Shown: positions 7,690-15,382 of the stretch, piece after piece
Layout: the number at the start of each line of letters is the position of its first letter
Position numbering within the stretch: the stretch's first letter is position 1
Assembly: GCF_003315485.1 (NCBI RefSeq)
Contig: NZ_QNSE01000017.1
Location: forward strand, 1 to 64,000
Direction of reading: 5' to 3'
Length of the DNA stretch: 64,000 nt
Origin: Marinomonas rhizomae
Lineage (GTDB): Bacteria; Pseudomonadota; Gammaproteobacteria; Pseudomonadales; Marinomonadaceae
Position numbers and translations under genes: made by a program
Notes under the pieces: model-generated
The model's database searches: none
What the model was told of the DNA's origin: nothing
Seen by the model: only the letters and a program-made list of their open reading frames with translations

Positions 7690-8880
7690 GTGCGGCAAAA
7701 AATAGCGTTGTGGTGCTTGGGTGTTTTTGCATTAACTGTCTCTGTAATTGGGCATGCGACAGAAGAGCAAGCGCAATTTGTTTATCAGCCAGAAGAATCA
7801 TTTGCTCATTATATTGCACGTGCAGAGCAATATGTAAATGAGCGTAAGTTATGGATTAAGTCTGATGATAAACCGAGGGAACTCGCCGCGGTTCTGCCTT
7901 TTGAGTTGCTGCCCGATGCCGAGAGCTGCGCTGGGCGGGCGAGCATAGGTGTGTTGTTGTCGCATGGTTTGTCTGATTCTCCTTTTTCGATGCGAGACCC
8001 TGCGCATGCTCTACAAGCGGCGTGCTTTCAAGTGCGTGTCGTTTTATTGCCTGGCCATGGTACAAAATCAGAGGATCTTCTTGATGTCTCTCGTGATGAC
8101 TGGCGAGCCACGTTTCGAAACGCCGCGAATGCGTTCAGTAAAGACGTTGATGTGATGTATGTCGGTGGTTTTTCTACCGGTGGTGCATTGGCTGCGGAAT
8201 ATGCTTGGCAGCACACAGAGCGAGTTGCTGGCGCTATTTTGTTTTCCCCTGTATTTAAGGTAAACAGTAGCATAGATTGGTTGTCACCTTGGTTGGCGAT
8301 GGTGAAAGACTGGCTAGACAATTATCCGAGCGATGATTTTGCTAAATACGCGTCAATTCCTTTGCCTGCTATTGCTCAGGTGTATAAATTGTCTAAAGAA
8401 GTACGTAATTTAATACTGGATAACCCGAAAGAGTTGCCTGTGTTTATTGCCTTGTCTGCAGACGATCAGACGGTAGATGCGTCTATATCAGAAAGGGTTT
8501 TTGACGAGGGAATGATAGGAGCCAAGAGTCAAATGGTGCTTTACAGTAAAGATCAAATGAGTGCCAATACGGATCGTGTCAAGGTTTATAATACCAATTG
8601 GCCTGAGGCTAGAATACTAGGTTTGTCGCATATGGCGGTTCATGGTAATCCTGAAAATGCCTATTACGGAGCGGTTGGCGAGTACCGTATTTGTGGCTGG
8701 TATTTGTCTGATGAAGCCTTGTATCAAAAATGCCGAGAAGACAAAGATAATTGGTTTGGCGAAGGCTCTGACGCATTGACGAAAAATAGTCCTCATGCCG
8801 CTAGAGTATCTTGGAACCCGAATTTCAATGGATTAATGCAAGAAATGGCTTTTTTTATCAAGGCAAGCGCAAATAGATAA
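7690..8880 (+). CDS. Secreted alpha/beta-hydrolase (lipase/esterase-like)
   Basis: 396-residue serine hydrolase. The GTG start at 7690 has GGGGG about 6 bases upstream. A signal peptide covers residues 1 to about 22 (LWCLGVFALTVSVIGHATEE). Fold markers: IGVLLSHGLSDSPFSMRD (oxyanion-loop HG), LLPGHGT, nucleophile elbow YVGGFSTGGALA (GxSxG), ALSADDQTVD (likely acidic residue) and LGLSHMAVHGNPENAYYG (likely catalytic histidine). A C-terminal tail with paired cysteines (RICGWY, then LYQKCRED) suggests a disulfide in the periplasm or outside. Substrate unknown; a lipase or acylglycerol esterase is the best guess. Confidence 0.8.
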   Translation: MRQKIALWCLGVFALTVSVIGHATEEQAQFVYQPEESFAHYIARAEQYVNERKLWIKSDDKPRELAAVLPFELLPDAESCAGRASIGVLLSHGLSDSPFSMRDPAHALQAACFQVRVVLLPGHGTKSEDLLDVSRDDWRATFRNAANAFSKDVDVMYVGGFSTGGALAAEYAWQHTERVAGAILFSPVFKVNSSIDWLSPWLAMVKDWLDNYPSDDFAKYASIPLPAIAQVYKLSKEVRNLILDNPKELPVFIALSADDQTVDASISERVFDEGMIGAKSQMVLYSKDQMSANTDRVKVYNTNWPEARILGLSHMAVHGNPENAYYGAVGEYRICGWYLSDEALYQKCREDKDNWFGEGSDALTKNSPHAARVSWNPNFNGLMQEMAFFIKASANR

Positions 8881-8887
8881 ACAAAAG

Positions 8888-8907
8888 CTCTTTTTATAAA
8901 AGAGTTT
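8888..8907 (+). terminator. Weak terminator-like hairpin after the hydrolase
   Basis: CTCTTTT/AAAAGAG stem with a 3-base loop followed by TTT, 8 bases past the hydrolase stop. The stem is AT-rich and the T-run short, so the call is tentative. Confidence 0.4.
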
Positions 8908-8993
8908 ACTCGGCAAACATGGCTTCAATAAGTATCAGGTATTGATCTGATGCTAGGAGCGAATGAGATAAGAGATGAAGTTGGAGAGTATTA

Positions 8994-9947
8994 ATGCAAG
9001 CTGTTTTGGCCCTACTTAGTGATAATGAATTTCACTCTGGTGAAGAATTGGGGGCTGCATTAGGCGTGACCCGCGCCGCAGTTTGGAAAAAGCTTAAAAA
9101 GCTAGAGTCCATTGGTGTGACTGTTCATTCCGTGAAAGGTCGAGGTTATCGGTTACCGGCACCAGTTGAGTTGTTGTCTGAAAGTGCGCTGCGTAAAAGT
9201 GGTGTGCCCAATGATGTGGCTATTAAATTAGCGTTTGAGACCGAATCAACCAACGGCGATGCTAAGCAGTATATTTCTCAAGGTAAGTCATTGCCTGTGG
9301 TGATTTCGGTTGAACGTCAGACGCAAGGTAAAGGACGTCGTGGGCGTCAATGGGAGTCAGGTGTCGCAAAAAATATTACGTTTTCATTTGCATGGCGCTT
9401 TGATAACGGACCAAATGTAGTCGAAGGATTGAGCCTCGCAGTAGGTGTTGCGGTGGCGCGGGTATTGAAAAAGGTTGGTATTCCGAACCCAGGGCTGAAG
9501 TGGCCGAATGATGTACAGGTCGATGGGCAGAAAATTTGTGGCATTTTATTGGAGATGGTGGCAGATCAGGATGTTTGTCACGTGATTATCGGTGTCGGTC
9601 TTAATGTTGAAATGGATGATGGTTTTATGACTCTCGTCGATCAGCCTTGGACAGATCTTGTTTCTCGCCTTAAAGCTCGACCGAGTCGAAATGTTATTTT
9701 GGCTGAATTAACTAAAGAGCTGATCGATATTTGTCAGTTGTTTGAAGATGGCAATGGTATGAAGCACTTCCAATACCAGTGGCAGGCATACGATGTTTTA
9801 TTTAATCAGACGGTTACTGTCAGTACGGTTTCTCAACAGCGTCAAGGTATTGCGCGAGGGATAGATCAAAAAGGTGCGTTGCTTCTAGAAGAAAATGGTG
9901 AGCTTGTGGCTCTTCATGGAGGAGAAATTAGTGTCCGTCGTGTCTAG
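8994..9947 (+). CDS. birA: Bifunctional biotin-[acetyl-CoA carboxylase] ligase / biotin operon repressor
   Basis: BirA activates biotin to biotinyl-AMP and attaches it to the biotin carrier of acetyl-CoA carboxylase; with its N-terminal DNA-binding domain it can also repress biotin genes. The helix-turn-helix is at about 13-45 (FHSGEELGAALGVTRAAVWKKLKKLESIG), so this is the repressor-capable class. The catalytic domain shows STN near residue 85, the biotinyl-AMP loop QGKGRRGRQW (about 111-120), LKWPNDVQVDGQKICGIL and a C-terminal SH3-like domain. Length 317 matches E. coli (321). It overlaps coaX, as in Pseudomonas-type genomes. No bio genes are in the window. Confidence 0.95.
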   Translation: MQAVLALLSDNEFHSGEELGAALGVTRAAVWKKLKKLESIGVTVHSVKGRGYRLPAPVELLSESALRKSGVPNDVAIKLAFETESTNGDAKQYISQGKSLPVVISVERQTQGKGRRGRQWESGVAKNITFSFAWRFDNGPNVVEGLSLAVGVAVARVLKKVGIPNPGLKWPNDVQVDGQKICGILLEMVADQDVCHVIIGVGLNVEMDDGFMTLVDQPWTDLVSRLKARPSRNVILAELTKELIDICQLFEDGNGMKHFQYQWQAYDVLFNQTVTVSTVSQQRQGIARGIDQKGALLLEENGELVALHGGEISVRRV

Positions 9948-10665
9948 GGTTTTAATTGTTGATGCCGGCAATACTAGTATCAAATTCACTGCATTTGAAG
10001 GTGAGCAAGTGTTGTGGGTTGAGCGTGGAGACGGTTGCCCGACAGAATCTGGTTTTGTGCCTGAGGTGATTTACTTTGCCAGTGTGAGGTCGAAAGAGCA
10101 GAGCGCGTTGTTGCACGCAGATATTCAAGCGGAATTTCCGCAAAGCGATTGGGTGACGTTGACGAGTCAGGCTTTTGCTTGCGGGGTAAGTAATGCTTAT
10201 GTTGAGCCAGAGCGACTGGGGATTGATCGATGGCTTGGTGTGATTGCTGCCCATCACTTGGTAAAAAGTGATGTCGTTGTGGTGGATGCAGGAACTGCAA
10301 TAAAAGTGGATGTGGTCAACAAAGAAGGGGTTCATCTCGGTGGATATATCGCCGCTGGGTTGGCGATGATGGAAGATGCGCTCCTGTCTAAAACCGCTAG
10401 AATTCGTTACGGCACTGATGAAGTCGTTACGGGTCAAGGTTTGCCTAACTCTACTGCTCGAGCCGTAGTCGAAGGTGGGCGCGAAATGGTATTGGGTTTT
10501 CTAGAGCGTATTTATCATCGTTATCCAGAATTTAAATGGGTTGTGACTGGAGGGGATGCACAAGAGTTGTTGGACTCCTTGGGTGTTTCATTGGAATGTC
10601 AGCCCAATCTTGTGGCATTGGGTGCAAGGCTAGTTGGCGATGAGCAGCTAAGAGGCAATAAATGA
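9931..10665 (+). CDS. coaX: Type III pantothenate kinase
   Basis: Catalyses the first step of coenzyme A synthesis, ATP-dependent phosphorylation of pantothenate, using the ASKHA fold. Visible motifs: phosphate-binding VLIVDAGNTSIKF at the N-terminus, PERLGIDRWLGVIAAHH in the middle, VVVVDAGTAIKVDVV for phosphate 2, GGYIAAGLAMM, and WVVTGGDA near the C-terminus. I use the GTG at 9931, which has GGAGGAG about 6 bases upstream, overlaps birA by 17 bases and gives 244 residues. An upstream in-frame ATG at 9895 would add 12 residues unlike the family. Confidence 0.93.
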   Translation: MSVVSRVLIVDAGNTSIKFTAFEGEQVLWVERGDGCPTESGFVPEVIYFASVRSKEQSALLHADIQAEFPQSDWVTLTSQAFACGVSNAYVEPERLGIDRWLGVIAAHHLVKSDVVVVDAGTAIKVDVVNKEGVHLGGYIAAGLAMMEDALLSKTARIRYGTDEVVTGQGLPNSTARAVVEGGREMVLGFLERIYHRYPEFKWVVTGGDAQELLDSLGVSLECQPNLVALGARLVGDEQLRGNK

Positions 10666-11366
10666 AGTGGCTATTTCTTTTTATAGTGCTGCTTAATGCG
10701 GCGTTTTTGAGTTGGCATAGTTTTGTTCAAGATAAGCAGGAAAAGAATCAAGAGCCCATCTATGGACCACCGGTCAGTGAGAAAATTCATTTGCTTTCAG
10801 AGCCGTCAGCAGTAACTGGGGAAGATTATGTTGCCGGAATGGCAACTAACGAAAGTCTTGAAGAAGCGCTCAGTAAGGTGGTCGATGAAGCTTATGAAGA
10901 TTCGCCTGAATTATTTTGCCCACGCTTAGAGGCCGAGCGAGATGAGGACAAGAAACAGATTATTCAAGTGCTGAAAAGTTTTGATTGGGCTTACACAGAT
11001 CGAGAAGTGACAGGGAAGCGGCCAAAATTTTGGCTTTATATTGCCGCGCCGGAAACGCCAGCCATTGCGGGGCGTATAGTAAAAGAGCTTGCTTCTAAAT
11101 CCATTGATAGCTTTGTTATTAATCGTGCTGAAATGAAGAATCGAATTTCGCTGGGTTTGTACTCTTCAAAAGAGCGAGCAGAGCAGGCGAAAAAGCGCAT
11201 ACAAGATGTATCAGGATATGATGTTGATGTTTATGAGCATATGAGAAATGTCTCGCTTCAGCAGATTGATATTGCGCAGCCAGTGGATGAAAAAGACTGG
11301 GAACGGTTTATGGCACGCTTCGATCTTACCAAGATGATGATAAAAGTAGAAAAAAATCCTTGCTAG
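10662..11366 (+). CDS. SPOR-domain protein, membrane-anchored
   Basis: 234 residues starting with a hydrophobic anchor (WLFLFIVLLNAAFLSW, about 3-18), an acidic linker, and a SPOR-like domain at about 115-195 (KFWLYIAAPETPAIAGRIVK, then RISLGLYSSKERAEQAKKRI). SPOR domains bind septal peptidoglycan stripped of stem peptides, so an envelope or division-site role is plausible. Its ATG overlaps the coaX stop by 4 bases (ATGA), indicating translational coupling. The position after coaX is conserved in related genera, but the precise function is unknown. Confidence 0.75.
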   Translation: MKWLFLFIVLLNAAFLSWHSFVQDKQEKNQEPIYGPPVSEKIHLLSEPSAVTGEDYVAGMATNESLEEALSKVVDEAYEDSPELFCPRLEAERDEDKKQIIQVLKSFDWAYTDREVTGKRPKFWLYIAAPETPAIAGRIVKELASKSIDSFVINRAEMKNRISLGLYSSKERAEQAKKRIQDVSGYDVDVYEHMRNVSLQQIDIAQPVDEKDWERFMARFDLTKMMIKVEKNPC

Positions 11367-11369
11367 TGC

Positions 11370-11397
11370 TTGCAATTGGCAAGACGATTCATATAAT
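11370..11397 (+). promoter_or_regulatory. Sigma70 promoter of the tRNA-Tyr/Gly/Thr cluster
   Basis: TTGCAA (11370-11375), a 16-base spacer, then a consensus TATAAT (11392-11397), followed by a GC-rich discriminator (ggctccca) typical of stable-RNA promoters under growth-rate and stringent control. It lies 44 bases before tRNA-Tyr. Confidence 0.8.
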
Positions 11398-11440
11398 GGC
11401 TCCCACCTTTTGGGGTGTTGCGTTGTAGCGCTGAGTAAGT

Positions 11441-11524
<84 letters not shown>

Positions 11525-11527
11525 ATT

Positions 11528-11602
11528 GCGGGTATGGTATAGTGGCTATTACCTCAGCCTTCCAAGCTGAAGAGGCGGGTTCGATTCCCGCTACCCGCTC
11601 CA
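11528..11602 (+). tRNA. tRNA-Gly (TCC)
   Basis: 75 bases with encoded CCA. The acceptor GCGGGTA pairs with TACCCGC; the anticodon loop CTTCCAA gives TCC; the T-loop is TTCGATT. It lies 3 bases after tRNA-Tyr, like E. coli glyT after tyrU. Confidence 0.97.
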
Positions 11603-11604
11603 AT

Positions 11605-11680
11605 GCTCATGTAGCTCAGTTGGTAGAGCACACCCTTGGTAAGGGTGAGGTCGGCAGTTCAAATCTGCTCATGAGCTCCA
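11605..11680 (+). tRNA. tRNA-Thr (GGT)
   Basis: 76 bases with encoded CCA. The acceptor GCTCATG pairs with CATGAGC; the anticodon stem CACCC/GGGTG encloses loop TTGGTAA, giving GGT. In many gammaproteobacteria tufB follows this tRNA; here it does not. Confidence 0.97.
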
Positions 11681-11692
11681 GCATTTCCAATG

Positions 11693-11726
11693 CAAAAGAT
11701 AGGTGGTTTGACCGCCTTTTTTATTG
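11693..11726 (+). terminator. Terminator after the tRNA-Tyr/Gly/Thr cluster
   Basis: Hairpin GGTGG-TTTGA-CCGCC followed by six Ts, starting about 20 bases after tRNA-Thr. It separates this transcript from the tRNA-Trp/secE/nusG unit. Confidence 0.75.
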
Positions 11727-11748
11727 TCTGTTTTTTGGGCAGATACCC

Positions 11749-11777
11749 TTGCTAGATTTAGCTTGTTCAGGTATCAT
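11749..11777 (+). promoter_or_regulatory. Sigma70 promoter of tRNA-Trp/secE/nusG
   Basis: TTGCTA (11749-11754), a 17-base spacer, TATCAT (11772-11777), then a GC-rich discriminator (ccttcgccc). It lies 20 bases upstream of tRNA-Trp and is the only visible promoter before secE-nusG. Confidence 0.65.
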
Positions 11778-11796
11778 CCTTCGCCCATACGAATGT

Positions 11797-11872
11797 AGGC
11801 CAATAGTTCAATTGGTAGAGCACCGGTTTCCAAAACCGGCTGTTGGGGGTTCGAGTCCCTCTTGGCCTGCCA
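11797..11872 (+). tRNA. tRNA-Trp (CCA)
   Basis: 76 bases with encoded CCA. The acceptor AGGCCAA pairs with TTGGCCT; the anticodon stem CCGGT/ACCGG encloses TTCCAAA, anticodon CCA. It sits 40 bases before secE, the usual place in Pseudomonas relatives, and is likely processed from the secE-nusG transcript. Confidence 0.97.
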
Positions 11873-11912
11873 TCTTTCGTATCCTATTTCTTAGTTAGGG
11901 ATCACCTGAAGT

Positions 11913-12281
11913 ATGAGTTCGAGTACTGAAGCTCAAGCGTCTCGCGGAGATGTATTTAAGTGGGCAATTGTTGTTCTGCTAGTTGCGGTAGGCGTGATTG
12001 GTAATAACTATTATTCTGCTGAGTCACTATTGTATCGCTTAATCGCTATCTTGGTGTTGGCTGGTGTTGCTGGCTTTGTTGCGTTACAGACTGTGAAAGG
12101 TAAGGCTTTTTTTACTTTGGCAAAAGAAGCTAAAACTGAAATTCGCAGGGTTGTGTGGCCAACTAGGCAAGAAACCATGCAAACAACCTTAATAGTATTA
12201 GCGGTTGTTGTTTTTATGTCTCTCGTGCTATGGGGGGTGGATTCGTTCCTTGGTTGGATCGTTTCCTCGGTAATTAGTTAG
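11913..12281 (+). CDS. secE: Preprotein translocase subunit SecE
   Basis: Inner-membrane component of the SecYEG channel, stabilising SecY. The 122-residue E. coli-type protein has two N-terminal membrane segments (about 16-32 and 40-58), then the conserved amphipathic region FFTLAKEAKTEIRRVVWPTRQETMQTT and a third membrane span (about 92-115). The RRVVWPTRQET motif is the family hallmark. It is followed after 9 bases by nusG; its partner secY lies in the spc operon at 37.7 kb. Confidence 0.96.
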   Translation: MSSSTEAQASRGDVFKWAIVVLLVAVGVIGNNYYSAESLLYRLIAILVLAGVAGFVALQTVKGKAFFTLAKEAKTEIRRVVWPTRQETMQTTLIVLAVVVFMSLVLWGVDSFLGWIVSSVIS

Positions 12282-12290
12282 GAGTTGCTC

Positions 12291-12824
12291 GTGACCAAAC
12301 GATGGTATGTAGTACAAGCGTACTCAGGGTACGAAAAGCACGTAATGCGTTCGCTGATAGAGCGAGTGCAGGTTATGGGGCAGGAAGAAAATTTTGGTGA
12401 CATCTTGGTGCCGACTGAAGAAATTGTCGAAATCCGAGATGGTAAAAAGCGCAAGAGTGAAAGAAAATTCTATCCAGGTTACGTGTTAGTGCAAATGGAT
12501 ATGAATGACGACTCTTGGCATTTAGTTAAAGGAACGTCGCGCGTGCTTGGCTTTATTGGTGGTACGGCTGATAAGCCTTCGCCAATAACAAGTCGCGAAG
12601 CGGATGCTATTCTGCAGCGTGTTAGTGATGGTGTTGATAAGCCTCGTCCTAAGACTTTGTTTGAAGTGGGTGAGGTCGTTCGTGTAAATGAAGGTCCGTT
12701 TGCTGATTTCAACGGTGTTGTGGAAGAAGTGGATTACGATAAAAGTCGAATCAAAGTGGCGGTGCTTATTTTTGGGCGCTCTACGCCAGTTGATTTGGAA
12801 TTTAGTCAGGTTGAAAAAGCCTGA
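12291..12824 (+). CDS. nusG: Transcription termination/antitermination factor NusG
   Basis: NusG binds the RNA polymerase clamp, suppresses pausing, and through its KOW domain recruits Rho or ribosomal S10. The 177-residue protein has an NGN domain ([20 protein letters not shown] to about residue 115, including [12 protein letters not shown]) and a C-terminal KOW domain ([25 protein letters not shown]). I use the GTG at 12291, which has AGGAG 6 bases upstream. An in-frame TTG at 12285 would sit on that ribosome site. It is followed by rplK after 49 bases. Confidence 0.96.
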   Translation: MTKRWYVVQAYSGYEKHVMRSLIERVQVMGQEENFGDILVPTEEIVEIRDGKKRKSERKFYPGYVLVQMDMNDDSWHLVKGTSRVLGFIGGTADKPSPITSREADAILQRVSDGVDKPRPKTLFEVGEVVRVNEGPFADFNGVVEEVDYDKSRIKVAVLIFGRSTPVDLEFSQVEKA

Positions 12825-12873
12825 TTTTGTTGAACGGGTAGCCTTCGGGCAGTGACCCAATTGGAGTTGAAAA

Positions 12874-13308
12874 ATGGCTAAGAAAGTCCAAGCTTATATC
12901 AAGCTACAAGTTAAAGCGGGTCAAGCGAACCCAAGTCCACCAGTTGGTCCAGCATTGGGTCAGCACGGTGTGAACATTATGGAATTCTGTAAAGCGTTCA
13001 ATGCGAAAACTCAAGGTGTTGAGCCGGGTCTTCCAACGCCAGTTATTATTACTGTATACAGTGATCGTAGTTTTACATTTGAAACTAAGTCTACTCCTGC
13101 CGCTGTTTTGCTTAAAAAAGCAGCTGGTTTGAAGAGTGGTTCCCCACGTCCTAACACTCAAAAAGTTGGTACGGTTACTCGTGCTCAACTAGAAGAGATT
13201 GTTACTGCTAAGCAGGCTGATTTGACTGCTTCTAGTATGGATGCAGCTGTACGTACCATTGCTGGTAGTGCACGCGCTATGGGTCTAGACGTTGAGGGTG
13301 TTAACTAA
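12874..13308 (+). CDS. rplK: 50S ribosomal protein L11
   Basis: L11 binds the GTPase-associated centre of 23S rRNA and is needed for RelA activation and release-factor function. 144 residues; N-terminal [36 protein letters not shown] is the thiostrepton-site domain, and the C-terminal RNA-binding domain ends [16 protein letters not shown]. It heads rplK-rplA; its stop overlaps the rplA start by one base. No separate promoter is evident in the 49-base gap after nusG. Confidence 0.98.
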   Translation: MAKKVQAYIKLQVKAGQANPSPPVGPALGQHGVNIMEFCKAFNAKTQGVEPGLPTPVIITVYSDRSFTFETKSTPAAVLLKKAAGLKSGSPRPNTQKVGTVTRAQLEEIVTAKQADLTASSMDAAVRTIAGSARAMGLDVEGVN

Positions 13309-14009
13309 TGACTAAATTAACTAAACGCGCTCGCTTGATCGCTGAAAAAGTAGAAGCAACTAAGTTGTACTCTGTAGAAGAAGCTGTTGCTCTATTGTCT
13401 GAGCTTTCTACTGTTAAGTTTAAAGAGTCTGTCGATGTGTCTGTTAACCTAGGCGTTGATCCGCGTAAATCTGATCAAGTTGTTCGTGGTTCTACAGTAT
13501 TGCCTCACGGTGCAGGTAAAGATGTTCGTGTTGCTGTATTTGCGCAAGGTGCAAATGCAGAAGCTGCGAAAGAAGCTGGCGCAGATGTTGTTGGTTTCGA
13601 AGATTTAGCTGAGCAAGTTAAAGCCGGTAACCTTGATTTTGATGTGGTTATTGCATCTCCAGATGCGATGCGTATCGTTGGTCAGCTAGGTCAGGTTCTA
13701 GGTCCACGCGGTCTAATGCCTAACCCGAAAGTTGGCACAGTAACACCTGATGTTGCTACTGCAGTGCGAAATGCAAAAGCAGGTCAAGCTCGTTACCGTA
13801 CAGATAAAAATGGTATCATTCATGCGGCTGTTGGCTCTATTGAGTTTGCTGCGGATGCTATCAAAGGTAACCTAGAAGCACTTTTGGCCGACTTGCGTCG
13901 TGCTAAACCTGCGTCTTCTAAGGGTGTTTACCTGAAAAAAGTGACCTTGTCTTCTACAATGGGACCTGGTCTACAAATTGATCTAGGCGCGCTTAGCTCT
14001 GCTAAGTAA
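13308..14009 (+). CDS. rplA: 50S ribosomal protein L1
   Basis: L1 forms the mobile L1 stalk at the E site and, in E. coli, represses rplK-rplA translation. 233 residues, normal length, with [20 protein letters not shown], the middle domain [35 protein letters not shown], and the conserved C-terminal [17 protein letters not shown]. It is translationally coupled to rplK. A 233-base leader separates it from rplJ. Confidence 0.98.
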   Translation: MTKLTKRARLIAEKVEATKLYSVEEAVALLSELSTVKFKESVDVSVNLGVDPRKSDQVVRGSTVLPHGAGKDVRVAVFAQGANAEAAKEAGADVVGFEDLAEQVKAGNLDFDVVIASPDAMRIVGQLGQVLGPRGLMPNPKVGTVTPDVATAVRNAKAGQARYRTDKNGIIHAAVGSIEFAADAIKGNLEALLADLRRAKPASSKGVYLKKVTLSSTMGPGLQIDLGALSSAK

Positions 14010-14242
14010 GTACGTTTAGATCATGAGCTTTGGGGTCTGCCTTCATTAGTTTGTTGAGCAGGCCGTCAAAGACCGCAGGAACCTTATGGTTTAATAACAA
14101 CGTTGAAAAATGTTTGTCCTGCGCAGATGGTGTGGCCCGATTCAGATATACTTGGATCTAACTCACCAGCAAGTACTTCGAGCAATCGAAGAGTTGGTAA
14201 AAACAAGAGGTAATTTACCTCTGCTAATCCAGGAGAAAACCA
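14010..14242 (+). promoter_or_regulatory. rplJ leader with L10-binding type RNA structure
   Basis: The 233-base rplA-rplJ spacer is long for this otherwise tight cluster and is the place where L10-(L12) autoregulates rplJL translation in gammaproteobacteria. Bases 14074-14080 (cgcagga) pair with 14117-14123 (tcctgcg), enclosing a shorter arm; this resembles the conserved core of L10 leaders. A second arm near the gene (agaggtaa/ttacctct) lies just before the ribosome site AGGAGA. The structure is seen; the ligand is inferred from position. Confidence 0.65.
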
Positions 14243-14743
14243 GTGGCATTAGGTCTAGAAGACAAAAAAGCCATTGTTGCCGAAGTTAGCGAAGTTGCCA
14301 AGACTGCGTTGTCTGCGGTTGTTGCTGATTCTCGCGGTGTTACCGTGGGCAGCATGACAGCACTACGTAAAGAAGCGCGTGAAGCTGGAGTTTATGTACG
14401 TGTAGTACGTAATACTTTGGCTCGCCGTGCAGTTGAAGGTACTGACTTCGAATGTCTAGCTGAGAGCTTTGTTGGTCCTACGCTAATTGCTTTCTCAAAC
14501 GAACACCCAGGTGCGGCGGCTCGTTTGTTGAAAACTTTTGCGAAAGCGAATGACAAGTTTGAAGTTAAGGCGTTGGCGTTCAACGGTGAGTTGATCCCAG
14601 CTGGCGACATTGATCGTTTGGCAACATTGCCTACATACGACGAAGCTATTGCGAAACTGATGAGTGTTATGCAGGGCGCAACAAGCAAGCTTGCACGTAC
14701 TCTTGCAGCGATTCGCGATCAAAAAGAGCAAGAAGCGGCGTAA
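14243..14743 (+). CDS. rplJ: 50S ribosomal protein L10
   Basis: L10 anchors L7/L12 dimers to the ribosomal stalk. 166 residues from a GTG start at 14243 with AGGAG 8 bases upstream. The N-terminal RNA-binding domain reads [60 protein letters not shown]; the C-terminal helix that carries L12 dimers ends [19 protein letters not shown]. It is followed by rplL after 82 bases. Confidence 0.98.
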   Translation: MALGLEDKKAIVAEVSEVAKTALSAVVADSRGVTVGSMTALRKEAREAGVYVRVVRNTLARRAVEGTDFECLAESFVGPTLIAFSNEHPGAAARLLKTFAKANDKFEVKALAFNGELIPAGDIDRLATLPTYDEAIAKLMSVMQGATSKLARTLAAIRDQKEQEAA

Positions 14744-14825
14744 TACGAGTTATCGTATCGTTTCTTGATAAATATTTTGTTTTATCACCTTTGGGTGATT
14801 ATAAAGAATGCTAGGAATCTGAGTC

Positions 14826-15194
14826 ATGGCTCTAACTAAAGAAGATATCATCAATGCAGTAGCAGAAATGTCTGTGATGGACGTTGTTGAACTAATTTCT
14901 GCAATGGAAGAAAAATTCGGTGTAACTGCAGCTGTTGCTGCTGCTGGTCCTGCTGCTGAAGCTGGTCCTGCTGCTGAAGCGCAAACTGAATTTGACGTTG
15001 TTCTTACTGCTGCAGGCGATAAGAAAGTTAACGTAATTAAAGCAGTTCGTGCAGCAACTGGCCTAGGCTTGAAAGAAGCTAAAGCTATCGTTGACGGCGC
15101 TCCAATGACTGTTAAAGAAGGCGCTTCTAAAGAAGACGCTGACGCGCTTAAAGCTGAGCTTGAAGCTGCTGGTGCATCTGTCGAAATCAAGTAA
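14826..15194 (+). CDS. rplL: 50S ribosomal protein L7/L12
   Basis: Acidic stalk protein that recruits translational GTPases. 122 residues: N-terminal dimerisation domain ([29 protein letters not shown]), an Ala/Pro-rich hinge, and the globular C-terminal domain ([35 protein letters not shown]) that touches EF-G and EF-Tu. The hinge holds an exact 18-base tandem duplication (14943-14978) giving AGPAAE twice. Confidence 0.98.
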   Translation: MALTKEDIINAVAEMSVMDVVELISAMEEKFGVTAAVAAAGPAAEAGPAAEAQTEFDVVLTAAGDKKVNVIKAVRAATGLGLKEAKAIVDGAPMTVKEGASKEDADALKAELEAAGASVEIK

Positions 15195-15212
15195 TGATAC
15201 TTGTATTTCCAG

Positions 15213-15264
15213 ATTTCGACCAATAGTCGAAATGGCTGGTGACATTATTGTCGCCGGCCTTTTT
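15213..15264 (+). terminator. rplL-rpoB attenuator with upstream processing-like hairpin
   Basis: Two adjacent hairpins. The first, 15213-15233, has a perfect 8-bp stem (atttcgac/gtcgaaat). The second, 15234-15264, has a 10-bp stem (ggctggtgac/gtcgccggcc with wobble pairs) and a five-T tail, the form of a Rho-independent terminator. In E. coli a partial terminator plus an RNase III site in the same gap sets rpoBC output to a fraction of rplJL; the same use here is inferred. Confidence 0.75.
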
Positions 15265-15382
15265 GGGTTTCTAAAACTCAAATAAAACTTAGAAGAATTT
15301 TCACGTGGGAGATTATGCTCCCATAAATGGTAAGGCCTGATTTGGGCCTTTTGCGTCAATGTGCACAAGCTGGGGAATGCTG

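Noticed and set aside
11542-11898. A 118-codon open frame running through the tRNA-Gly, tRNA-Thr and tRNA-Trp genes
   Set aside because: It reads straight through clear tRNA genes, a terminator and a promoter; the protein is a translation of tRNA sequence.
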